From JABCPE02 sp963530895 (GTDB taxonomy: Bacteria > Bacteroidota > Bacteroidia > Flavobacteriales > Weeksellaceae): a DNA stretch of 9,993 nt. A program made the position numbers and the translations under genes. This document shows positions 1-7,738 of this stretch, one piece after another; within the stretch, counting starts at the first letter, position 1; the number at the start of each line of letters is the position of its first letter. The notes beneath the pieces are model-generated. The model was not told the DNA's origin and did not search any database. It was given only the letters and a program-made list of their open reading frames with translations. The stretch covers positions 1 to 9,993 of the forward strand of contig CAUSFO010000063.1 of assembly GCA_963530895.1 (NCBI GenBank), read 5' to 3'.

Positions 1-181
1 ACCTTTTGAGTGAAGTATAAAAGAGGATGCTATTATCACGATTTTCATCTTGCTCTATTAAAATATAGTTAGCAAAGCCTTCCACAAGATAACGATACTG
101 ATAAGGAGTTTCCGTTCCACACCCTATTTTTTCTAATATCCCTTGTAGAATTTCTTCAGCGTATTTTTCTGCTGTATTCAT
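1..181 (-). CDS. Hypothetical protein, N-terminal 60 residues only (partial, runs off left edge)
   Basis: Reading leftward from an ATG at 181-179 the frame stays open to the window edge for 60 codons, beginning MNTAEKYAEEILQGILEKIG. I do not recognise the family. The visible part is soluble and mixed-charge, with an amphipathic helix-like start (residues 1-18) followed by a segment rich in Tyr, Glu and Asn; there is no signal peptide or membrane segment. Only 2 nt separate its ATG from the TAG stop of the NADAR gene, so the two are almost certainly co-transcribed and probably translationally coupled. No Shine-Dalgarno sequence is visible, as is usual in Bacteroidota. The tight coupling suggests a functional link with the NADAR protein, but that is inference. 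It does not resemble the start of DarT-type ADP-ribosyltransferases as I know them. Confidence 0.7.
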   Translation of the reverse strand, partial: MNTAEKYAEEILQGILEKIGCGTETPYQYRYLVEGFANYILIEQDENRDNSILFYTSLKR

Positions 182-183
182 TT

Positions 184-1035
184 CTATTTTTTCAGCAAAT
201 ACACATTCTGATATACCTTTCTTATCTCATCTCTCACTTCCATGAGCGCAAAGCCCAATAGGTTTTTGCCACGCCACGAGGCAATGTTATGAGCTTTCTC
301 ATTCTCTTTGCCAAAGCCTATCCCCCAAATGGTATCGAGTGGACTCGCTTCTACCAGTATTTTATCGCCTGTAGAGAGCAAAAAGTCCATCATTTCCTTA
401 TTCTGAGTGAATTTGTAGTAATTCCCATTCAGTACGATACTATATTTAGCTTTATCCCACACCTCAGCGTCAAAATTCCGCACTTTCCTGCCTAAAGCCC
501 TCATCAGCTTAGGGTCAGAAGTGTTCATGATTTCTTCCCTAACTTCTTCATCACCAAACAAACGGGCTTTTTCAGCCATCATATACTGCTCAGCACAGGA
601 ATATTTATCTCCATCGACATAAAAAGGCGAAGGCTGCCATTGCCCTAAACAAGACTCATCTACGGCATTAGCATTGGGTTTCCAAAAGAAGATGAATTTG
701 AGTTTCTTTGGAGAATTGATAAAAGTTTTTTTGGAGTATTTATAAGCGCCTTTGGGCTGCCAAAGCGGAACACCCTCGTAGTAATAGTCCTCTTCATTAT
801 CCAGCCTGTCTTCTATTTCCAAATCATTCACTGCCCAGTTATTATAATGCCAGAAGCAAGGATAAGGGAAAAGCGTTTGGTACTCTCGCTGTTGTTCAGG
901 CGAGAGAGTTTCATACCAATTCCAAAAATCACATTTATAATCTTCGCCAGCGCCCATACGCCAGCCCATAGAAAACTCAGAAAGGGCAGGGTATTCTATC
1001 CACTGCGGTGCCATAAGTTTGATATTTTTTTTCAT
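184..1035 (-). CDS. NADAR-domain protein (YbiA/COG3236-like) with N-terminal extension
   Basis: This 283-residue soluble protein has a C-terminal NADAR domain (about residues 115-271). Recognisable landmarks are the CAEQYMMAEKA block (147-157), LGRKVRNF (181-188), GNYYKFTQN (204-212), the active-site-like LVEASPLDTIWGIG (227-240), and W-R-G-K-N-LLG-ALMEVR (254-268). Known family members are N-glycosidase/ADP-ribose-binding-type enzymes: E. coli YbiA cleaves a riboflavin-pathway intermediate, and NADAR proteins paired with DarT1-type toxins remove ADP-ribose from guanine. Which reaction applies here cannot be told from the sequence. Residues 1-112 form an extension unusually rich in Trp, Tyr and Phe (for example DFWNWYETLSPEQQREYQ, 36-53), absent from the short YbiA type; I recall a similar extension in other bacterial homologues. 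The ATG lies 25 bp after the recG stop, and the next gene starts 2 nt after its TAG, so it sits inside the leftward operon. Confidence 0.85.
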   Translation of the reverse strand: MKKNIKLMAPQWIEYPALSEFSMGWRMGAGEDYKCDFWNWYETLSPEQQREYQTLFPYPCFWHYNNWAVNDLEIEDRLDNEEDYYYEGVPLWQPKGAYKYSKKTFINSPKKLKFIFFWKPNANAVDESCLGQWQPSPFYVDGDKYSCAEQYMMAEKARLFGDEEVREEIMNTSDPKLMRALGRKVRNFDAEVWDKAKYSIVLNGNYYKFTQNKEMMDFLLSTGDKILVEASPLDTIWGIGFGKENEKAHNIASWRGKNLLGFALMEVRDEIRKVYQNVYLLKK

Positions 1036-1060
1036 TTTTAAATCTAATTTTTTTATTCCA

Positions 1061-3154
1061 TTAACTAATTCTTCCCCATTTGTTTTTGCCTTTGTATTGT
1101 TTTATATAGTAGTTTTTCAGGGCTTGGTGCTGTTCCTGCTGGAGCGAAGGGTCAGCACGAAGGAGCGCCTCTACGGTATCTTTTGCCGCCTTGATGATGT
1201 GTCCGTCTTGGGCTAAATCCAGCCGTTTGAAATCCACCACGCCGCTTTGCTGGGTGCCGAGGATATCGCCTGGCCCGCGGAGTTTCATATCCACTTCGGA
1301 AATTTTAAAGCCATCGTTGGTCTCGCACATGGTTTTTATTCGGGTTCGGCTGTCGGAAGACATTTTATCCGAGGTCATCAGGATGCAGTAGCTCTGCTCG
1401 GCGCCTCTTCCCACTCTTCCTCTTAGCTGGTGGAGCTGGGAAAGCCCGAAACGCTCGGCGCTTTCTATAATCATCACAGAGGCATTGGGAACATTCACAC
1501 CGACTTCTATCACCGTAGTGGCGACCATAATATTCGCCTTTCCTGAAGCGAAATACTGCATCGCCTCATCTTTTTCCTGTGGTTTCATCTTTCCATGAAG
1601 CATGGTAACGGCATAGTCTGGGTAAGGGAACGCCTCGGAAACCCGCTCAAAACCGCCCATCAAGTTTTCATAATCCAAAGCCTCACTTTCCTCTATCAAA
1701 GGATAAACGAAATAGACCTGTCTGCCCTTATTGATTTCATCTTTGGCAAAACGAAATACCGAGTTTCTGTCCTTTTCTCGCCGATGAGCTGTGATGATGG
1801 GCTTTCTTCCCATAGGGAGTTCATCTATCACGGAAACATCCAAATCCGAGTAAAAACTCATCGCCAGCGTTCTTGGAATAGGCGTGGCGGTCATGATGAG
1901 AATATGCGGCGGAATTTTATTTTTCATCCAAAGTTTTGCCCTTTGTTCCACTCCGAAACGGTGCTGTTCATCGATGATGGCAAGACCGAGGTTTTTGAAT
2001 TTGACCTTGTCTTCCAGCACGGCATGGGTGCCTACTAAAATATGAAGCGTTCCGTTTTCTAGTTCCGAATGAATGATTTTTCGTTCAGCGGCTTTGGTAG
2101 AACCTGTTAAAAGTCTGATGTTTACGCCCGTTCCGAAAAGCGCCTCGGAAAGGCTGTTGAAATGCTGCTGCGCCAAGATTTCCGTAGGAGCCATCATACA
2201 GCTTTGGAAACCGTTGTCTATCGCTATCAGCATCGAAAGCAGTGCCACCATGGTTTTCCCAGAGCCTACATCTCCCTGCAGAAGGCGGTTCATCTGTATA
2301 GGGAGCCTCATGTCGTTTCGGATTTCTTTTAAAACTCTTTTTTGGGCATTGGTAAGCTCAAAAGGCATTCTGTTTTGATAAAAATCATTAAAAAAATCGC
2401 CCACCAAAGGGAAGGGATTTCCTACTGCCGATGTCTTATTGTATTGTTTTTTCAAGGCATAGCCGAGCTGGAAGAAGAATGCTTCCTCGAATTTCAGCCG
2501 TCTGTCCGCCTGTTCAAATGCCGAAGTATCTTTAGGAAAATGAATATTGACAAAGGCTTCCTGTCTTCCCATGAGCTTGAGCAACCGGAGTAGGCTTTGT
2601 GGCAGATTTTCCTGCACAAGTCCTGTGACATGCCTAAGAATATGCGCTTGGATGCCTTGGAAAAATTTTTGATTGAGCCCTCGTTTTGTGATTTTCTCAC
2701 TACTCGGATAGATAGGGCGAAGTCTGAGTTCTTTCTCTCGTTTTTCTTCCAGTTCTATCTCTGGATGCGCCATAGAAAACTGCTGTCCGAAGAGGCTGAC
2801 CCTCCCGAAGATGTAGAGCTCTTTATTGAGTGGAATCTGGTCTTTCAGCCACTGGGAGTATTGGAACCAAACCAAATCCAAAGCGCCTGTCTCGTCGCGG
2901 AACTTCGCGGAAAGTCTTTTTTGTCCTCTGCCGTAGGTGATTTCTTTTAAATCATAAATCCTTCCTTTTAGCTGGATTTCTACATTTTCTTCCTTTAAAT
3001 CTGCTGCTTGGTAGATTTTACTTTTATCCAAATACCGCAGAGGGAAGAAATAGAGAAAATCCTCCACGGTAGAAATTCCCAAAACATTTTTAATCAGTTT
3101 GGAGCGTTCAGGGCCGATGCCTTTTAGATATTCTATGGGAGTAGATAAATCCAA
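1061..3154 (-). CDS. recG: ATP-dependent DNA helicase RecG (TTG start)
   Basis: RecG is a branch-migration helicase that remodels stalled forks, R-loops and Holliday junctions. The 697-residue length is normal for the family. The N-terminal wedge/OB region (about 1-160) starts with the typical TPIEYLKGIGPERSKLI. Helicase landmarks are the Q-like FELTNAQKRVLKEI (265-278), Walker A GDVGSGKT (294-301), DEQH (395-398), TATPIPRT (422-429), LHGKMKPQEKDEAM (519-532) and motif VI QLHQLRGRVGRG (573-584). The TRG translocation element follows at about 615-638 (GFKISEVDMKLRGPGDILGT). The first codon is TTG at 3154-3152. The only other upstream choice is ATT, because the upstream gene's TAA is in the same frame 6 nt earlier, and the next ATG is at codon 129, inside the wedge domain. 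It lies 6 nt after the PurF-like gene and was probably expressed by readthrough and translational coupling. Its 3' half is visibly more GC-rich than its neighbours. Confidence 0.97.
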   Translation of the reverse strand: MDLSTPIEYLKGIGPERSKLIKNVLGISTVEDFLYFFPLRYLDKSKIYQAADLKEENVEIQLKGRIYDLKEITYGRGQKRLSAKFRDETGALDLVWFQYSQWLKDQIPLNKELYIFGRVSLFGQQFSMAHPEIELEEKREKELRLRPIYPSSEKITKRGLNQKFFQGIQAHILRHVTGLVQENLPQSLLRLLKLMGRQEAFVNIHFPKDTSAFEQADRRLKFEEAFFFQLGYALKKQYNKTSAVGNPFPLVGDFFNDFYQNRMPFELTNAQKRVLKEIRNDMRLPIQMNRLLQGDVGSGKTMVALLSMLIAIDNGFQSCMMAPTEILAQQHFNSLSEALFGTGVNIRLLTGSTKAAERKIIHSELENGTLHILVGTHAVLEDKVKFKNLGLAIIDEQHRFGVEQRAKLWMKNKIPPHILIMTATPIPRTLAMSFYSDLDVSVIDELPMGRKPIITAHRREKDRNSVFRFAKDEINKGRQVYFVYPLIEESEALDYENLMGGFERVSEAFPYPDYAVTMLHGKMKPQEKDEAMQYFASGKANIMVATTVIEVGVNVPNASVMIIESAERFGLSQLHQLRGRVGRGAEQSYCILMTSDKMSSDSRTRIKTMCETNDGFKISEVDMKLRGPGDILGTQQSGVVDFKRLDLAQDGHIIKAAKDTVEALLRADPSLQQEQHQALKNYYIKQYKGKNKWGRIS

Positions 3155-3160
3155 AATGCG

Positions 3161-5062
3161 TTAGTATGCTCTTTCTTTATTACCTTCAAAGAAATTGATG
3201 TAAGCTCTATTCACCACTCTGTTTCCGCCAGCAGTAGGGTAGTCACCAGTGAAATACCAGTCACCGAGGTTTTTCGGGCAGGCTTTGTGTAGGTTTTCTA
3301 CGCTTTGGAAGATGATTTCCACAGGGCAGTTCATTTCTTCAGGAACTAAAAGTTCAGTTATTTTAGCTGAAATTTCTTCATCAGAAAAAGGCGCATAGAT
3401 TTCTTTGACATAGTTAATGACTTGGGAATCTTCTAAATCCACTTGAGATTTACATTTTTCATAAACTTCCTTTATGATATGGTCAGAACCTCTTTCTTTG
3501 TGCAGTTCTAAAGCCGCCTCGAAGGCCACCAAATCCTCCAAACGAGCCATGTCTATACCATAGCAGTCAGGGTAGCGGATTTGTGGAGCAGAGGATAGAA
3601 CGATTATTTTTTTCGGATTCAAACGATTTAGAATTCGTAAAATACTGTTTCTCAGTGTAGTTCCTCTTACGATACTGTCGTCTATAATGACCAGATTGTC
3701 AATGTTTTTTCGGACAGAACCGTATGTAATGTCATAAACATGGGCTACCAAATCATTTCGGCTGCTGTCTTCCGTGATGAAAGTACGGAGTTTAGCATCC
3801 TTTATTGCTACTTTTTCGGTTGTAGGGTGAAGGGACAAGATTTCCTCCAATTTTTCCTCTGAAATATTGTTTCCTAATTTTAGGATTTGTTTTTTCTTGT
3901 ATTCATTCAGATGGGCATCAGCCTCTTCTATTAGCCCATAAAAAGAGGTTTCTGCGGTGTTCGGAATGTAGGCAAAAACCGTGTTTTTCAGGTCTTCATC
4001 TACGGAATTTAGAATTTTTGGGAAGAGAAGGGCTCCCAGTTTTTTTCTTTCTTGATAAATTTCCTTGTCGCTGCCTCGTGAGAAATAAATTCTCTCAAAA
4101 GAGCAAGCCTTGTAGGGCAGGGCAGGGAGGATTTTTTCTATGGAAACATTTCCGTTTTTCTTGATAATGATGGCAGAACCAGGGTTTAGCTCTGTAATTT
4201 GCTCAAAATCAAGATTAAATGCAGTCTGGATAACTGGCCTTTCGGAGGCTACAACTACGATTTCATCATCTTTATAGTAGTATGCTGGACGGATACCCGC
4301 AGGGTCTCTGATTACAAAGGCATCGCCATGTCCTATGATTCCAGACATAGCATAGCCGCCGTCCCATATGTATGCAGATTTTTTGAGGATTTTTGCTACA
4401 TCCAGTTGGTTTGGGATTTCTGCCGCAGCATCTTTTTTGGAGTAGCCTTCAGCTTTTAGTTTTTGGTATAGGTTTTCAACTTCGGTGTCTAGGAAATGCC
4501 CTATTCTCTCCATGATGGTCACTGTATCGGTCTGCTCTTTCGGGTGCTGGCCGAGTTCTACCAATTTTTGGAAAAGCTCTTTGGAATTGGTCATATTAAA
4601 ATTCCCAGCCACGATGAGGTTGCGGTAAATCCAGTTGTTTTGTCGAAGAAAAGGATGAACACTTTCTATGCTGTTTTTCCCAAAAGTTCCATAGCGGACA
4701 TGCCCTAAAAATACATTCCCAATGTATGGAAGCAGGTGTTTATGGGCTTCTGTGTCATTTTTTATTTCTGGATTTTCTTTTAGAATTTCGCTGATTCTGG
4801 TATTGATTTGATTGAAAATATCCTGTATCGGCTGGCTGGCATTAGAACGGATACGGCTGATGTATCTTTCGCCGGGCTGCATGTCAAATTTTACGCTAGC
4901 CAGTCCTGCACCATCCTGCCCGCGGTTATGCTGTTTTTCCAGCATCAGATACATTTTATTGATACCATAAAAAGGAGTTCCGTATTTTTCTTTGTAGTAC
5001 TCCAAAGGTTTTAACAGACGAAGCATCGCAATGCCGCATTCATGCTGTAAGTGGTCGCTCAT
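3161..5062 (-). CDS. Amidophosphoribosyltransferase-like protein (PurF family, long Bacteroidota form)
   Basis: PurF-type enzymes transfer glutamine-derived ammonia onto PRPP, the first step of purine synthesis. The N-terminal class II glutaminase begins after an eight-residue leader, with the presumed nucleophile Cys9 in HECGIAM; as in B. subtilis PurF, the leader would need cleavage to free it. Other glutaminase landmarks are RGQDGAGL (47-54), GHVRYGTFG (120-128) and DPAGIRPAYY (253-262). The phosphoribosyltransferase half keeps CSFERIYFSRGSD (320-332), the PRPP loop VIIDDSIVRGTT (458-469) and YGIDM (501-505). At 633 residues it is much longer than usual PurF (about 470-505). Extra sequence is visible near 60-110 and 382-420, and the familiar KNRYVGRTFI block is replaced by KDAKLRTFI (421-429). 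This matches a second, long amidophosphoribosyltransferase I recall from Flavobacteria, so a standard purF may exist elsewhere; the actual substrate is uncertain. It lies 65 bp after mutS and 6 nt before recG. Confidence 0.88.
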   Translation of the reverse strand: MSDHLQHECGIAMLRLLKPLEYYKEKYGTPFYGINKMYLMLEKQHNRGQDGAGLASVKFDMQPGERYISRIRSNASQPIQDIFNQINTRISEILKENPEIKNDTEAHKHLLPYIGNVFLGHVRYGTFGKNSIESVHPFLRQNNWIYRNLIVAGNFNMTNSKELFQKLVELGQHPKEQTDTVTIMERIGHFLDTEVENLYQKLKAEGYSKKDAAAEIPNQLDVAKILKKSAYIWDGGYAMSGIIGHGDAFVIRDPAGIRPAYYYKDDEIVVVASERPVIQTAFNLDFEQITELNPGSAIIIKKNGNVSIEKILPALPYKACSFERIYFSRGSDKEIYQERKKLGALLFPKILNSVDEDLKNTVFAYIPNTAETSFYGLIEEADAHLNEYKKKQILKLGNNISEEKLEEILSLHPTTEKVAIKDAKLRTFITEDSSRNDLVAHVYDITYGSVRKNIDNLVIIDDSIVRGTTLRNSILRILNRLNPKKIIVLSSAPQIRYPDCYGIDMARLEDLVAFEAALELHKERGSDHIIKEVYEKCKSQVDLEDSQVINYVKEIYAPFSDEEISAKITELLVPEEMNCPVEIIFQSVENLHKACPKNLGDWYFTGDYPTAGGNRVVNRAYINFFEGNKERAY

Positions 5063-5105
5063 AGTTATATTTTGTTTTTATTTAAAAATCTTCCGTAAAA
5101 ATACT

Positions 5106-5138
5106 AAAAAAAACTAAAGTTGGGATTTTATTTCCCAA
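5106..5138 (-). terminator. Possible weak intrinsic terminator at the mutS 3' end
   Basis: On the leftward transcript, TTGGGA (5138-5133) can pair with TCCCAA (5125-5120) around a 7-nt loop (AATAAAA) that contains the mutS TAA stop. The stem is followed by CTTTAG and then eight consecutive U (5113-5106). The 6-bp stem with three G-C pairs is short, so termination would be partial at best. This could reduce transcription into the PurF-like and recG genes or protect the mutS 3' end. Because the stem overlaps the stop codon, a terminating ribosome would melt it. Confidence 0.4.
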
Positions 5139-7716
5139 TCATGCTTTTGATTTTATTGAGTTTCATCAGGGCTTCTATCGGTGTCAGAGTATTGATGTCT
5201 ATTTGGGTAAGTTCTTCTCTGATGCTCTCTAAAGCAGGGTCATCCAGCTGAAAGAAAGAGAGCTGAAGATTTTCCTCCGTCACTCGTTTTATGTTCCCCG
5301 TGTTCTGGTTTTGGCTTCGGCTGTCTTCTAAGGTTTTTAGAATTTCTTTTGCCCTATTGACTACCTTTGTAGGCATTCCAGCCAGTTTGGCTACATAGAT
5401 ACCAAAGCTGTGCTCACTGCCTCCTGCGACTAGTTTTCTTAGGAAAATCACATTATTTTTGTTCTCCTGTATAGCGATGTGATAGTTTTTAATTCGGCTA
5501 AAACTATTCTGCATTTCATTGAGCTCGTGATAGTGAGTCGCAAATAGCGTTTTTGGCTGTGTAGGGTGCTGGTGGAGGTATTCCGCAATAGCCCAAGCGA
5601 TGGAAATCCCGTCATAAGTGGAAGTTCCTCGCCCGATTTCATCTAACAGAATGAGGCTTCGCTCTGTGATGTTGTTCAGAATGTTGGCAGATTCGTTCAT
5701 TTCCACCATGAAGGTGGATTCTCCAGCCGAAATGTTGTCCGATGCTCCCACACGGGTAAATATCCTGTCCAGAACTCCTATTTTGGTGTGTTTTGCAGGA
5801 ACAAAACTACCAATCTGCGCTAAAAGACAGATGATGGCAGTCTGTCTCAGAACTGCTGATTTACCAGACATGTTGGGACCTGTGACCATCATAATCTGCT
5901 GGGAATCTCTGTCAAGGAAAATATCATTTGGAATGTATTTTTCGCCCAGAGGCAGGGATTTTTCTATTACAGGGTGTCTTCCTTCTTTGATGTTTATTGC
6001 AAAATCCTCATTTATAATCGGTTTAGTATAGTTTTCTGCTATCGCAAGTTCCGAAAGTCCTACTGCGCAGTCTATTTCTGCAATGATTTTAGAATTGTTT
6101 TGAATGGTGTCAATATGCACGAGAACCTGCTCTTCTATTTTTTTGTAGAGCAAATGTTCCAGCTGGGCGATTTTTTCCTCAGCTCCCAGTATCTGTGATT
6201 CGTATTCTTTTAGTTCTTCTGTGATGTACCGCTCTGCATTGACTAAAGTTTGTTTTCTTATCCAGTTTTCAGGAACTTTGTCTTTATGCGTGTTTCGGAC
6301 TTCTATGTAATATCCGAAAACATTATTGAAATCTATTTTTAAACTTGAAATTCCCGTTCTTTCGCTCTCGCGCTGGCACATTTCATCCAAATAGGATTTT
6401 CCGCTGTAGAGGAGGTTTCTCAGTTTGTCCAGTTCTTCGGAAACGCCTTCTTTGATTACATTTCCTTTGTTTATATTTACAGGAAGCTCCTCGTTTAGGT
6501 GACTTTGGAGATAATCAATGAGTTCCTTATGGCTGTGCAGAGGCGAAACCCAAGCCAAAGCATCTGGATAAGGCAGCAGCAGTTCCTTTATTTTTTCAAT
6601 GCTTATCAAACTATTTCGGAAATTCCCGAGTTCTTTTGGCGAAATTCTCTCTGCAGCAAGTTTTCCCAGTAGTCGGTCTAGGTCAGAAATAGATTTTAGA
6701 AGGTCGTGAATATTGTATTTTAGATTTTCTTCTTTGTTAAAAAACTCTATAAGAGAAAGTCTTCGGTTGATTTCGTTTACGGATTTCAGCGGAAGAATCA
6801 TTCTCCTTCTCAGCAGTCGTCCTCCCATAGGCGTGGTCGTGCGGTCTATGATGTCCAGAAGGCTTTTGCCTTCACTATGGTTGGAATGAATGATTTCCAA
6901 ATTTCTAAGTGTAAAGCCATCCATCATCAGATAATCATCCTGCGGAATATTTTGTATTTTGGTAATGTGCTGAATGAGAGCATGATGGGTGTCTTCCACT
7001 AAATAGGCAAAAATAGCACCAGCCGCCGTGATTGCTAATGGAAATTCCTCTATGCCGTAGCCTTTCAGCGATTTTGTTTTAAAATGATTGGTAAGTTTAT
7101 CATAAGCAAAAGGATACTGATAAGCCCAGTCTTCCAGAGCGAAAGAGTTTCTGTCTTTTATTCTGTTTGGAAGTTCGGTTTTTCGCTGATAGATAATTTC
7201 ACTAGGGCTGAAGGTATGGATGATGTGCATCAACTTATCCGAATTTCCTTCCGAAACAAGGAATTCTCCTGTGGAAATGTCCACCAGAGCCATGCCATAT
7301 TTCTCTTTTTCACGATGGATAGACAGCAGAAAATTATTCTCTTTGGTAGTGAGAATCTGCTCATTAAAAGTAACTCCCGGCGTAACCAGCTCTGTAACGC
7401 CTCTTTTTACGATGCCTTTGGTCATCTTTGGGTCTTCCAGCTGGTCACAGATTGCGACACGCAGTCCAGCACGAACCAGTTTGGGAAGGTAGGAATTCAG
7501 GGAGTGGTGAGGAAAACCAGCCAGCTCAGTATGGGAACCGCCGTTATTTCTCTTTGTGAGAACAATGCCCAAAATCTGGGAAGTTCGCACAGCATCCTGC
7601 CCAAAGGTTTCGTAAAAATCCCCCACACGAAAGAGCAGGACAGCATCTGGATATTTAGCTTTGATGCTGTTGTACTGAGCCATCAGCGGAGTTTCTTTTT
7701 GTGTCGTTTTTGCCAT
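5128..7716 (-). CDS. mutS: DNA mismatch repair protein MutS
   Basis: MutS binds base mismatches and small loops as a dimer and recruits MutL. At 862 residues it is standard MutS1 length. The N-terminal mismatch-binding domain carries the Phe-X-Glu motif (F34-Y35-E36 in GDFYETFG). Connector, lever and clamp regions fill about 120-560, including the conserved GGRLLRRR (298-305) and NVFGYYIEV (465-473). The ATPase has Walker A TGPNMSGKS (612-620), the ASDNISAGESTFMVEM signature (658-673), Walker B LILLDEIGRGTST (688-700) and the ATHYHEL switch (726-732). A QLSFF pentapeptide (818-822) near the C-terminus resembles a beta-clamp-binding motif, followed by the C-terminal dimerisation-type helices. 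The ATG at 7716-7714 is the natural start, giving the usual short leader before PLMAQYNSIK. It is first in the leftward block, behind its own candidate promoter at 7741-7748. Confidence 0.98.
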   Translation of the reverse strand: MAKTTQKETPLMAQYNSIKAKYPDAVLLFRVGDFYETFGQDAVRTSQILGIVLTKRNNGGSHTELAGFPHHSLNSYLPKLVRAGLRVAICDQLEDPKMTKGIVKRGVTELVTPGVTFNEQILTTKENNFLLSIHREKEKYGMALVDISTGEFLVSEGNSDKLMHIIHTFSPSEIIYQRKTELPNRIKDRNSFALEDWAYQYPFAYDKLTNHFKTKSLKGYGIEEFPLAITAAGAIFAYLVEDTHHALIQHITKIQNIPQDDYLMMDGFTLRNLEIIHSNHSEGKSLLDIIDRTTTPMGGRLLRRRMILPLKSVNEINRRLSLIEFFNKEENLKYNIHDLLKSISDLDRLLGKLAAERISPKELGNFRNSLISIEKIKELLLPYPDALAWVSPLHSHKELIDYLQSHLNEELPVNINKGNVIKEGVSEELDKLRNLLYSGKSYLDEMCQRESERTGISSLKIDFNNVFGYYIEVRNTHKDKVPENWIRKQTLVNAERYITEELKEYESQILGAEEKIAQLEHLLYKKIEEQVLVHIDTIQNNSKIIAEIDCAVGLSELAIAENYTKPIINEDFAINIKEGRHPVIEKSLPLGEKYIPNDIFLDRDSQQIMMVTGPNMSGKSAVLRQTAIICLLAQIGSFVPAKHTKIGVLDRIFTRVGASDNISAGESTFMVEMNESANILNNITERSLILLDEIGRGTSTYDGISIAWAIAEYLHQHPTQPKTLFATHYHELNEMQNSFSRIKNYHIAIQENKNNVIFLRKLVAGGSEHSFGIYVAKLAGMPTKVVNRAKEILKTLEDSRSQNQNTGNIKRVTEENLQLSFFQLDDPALESIREELTQIDINTLTPIEALMKLNKIKSMIGK

Positions 7717-7738
7717 AAAGTGAAAATAGATTTAAGGG

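Noticed and set aside
184..1035. DarT/NADAR toxin-antitoxin pair
   Set aside because: No ADP-ribosyltransferase toxin is visible on either side; recG lies upstream and the downstream partner start does not resemble DarT.
1595..2038. 147-codon plus-strand open frame opposite recG
   Set aside because: It lies wholly opposite conserved helicase sequence, and open frames there are favoured by the higher GC content.
3152..3163. Nonsense mutation splitting one long gene (PurF-like fused to RecG)
   Set aside because: Each side is a complete protein with its normal family termini, so this is a gene junction and not a broken fusion gene.
5096..5103. TATTTTTA on the minus strand as a promoter element for the PurF-like gene
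   Set aside because: It misses the final G of TAnnTTTG and has no upstream TTG at usable distance; in such AT-rich DNA this is weak.
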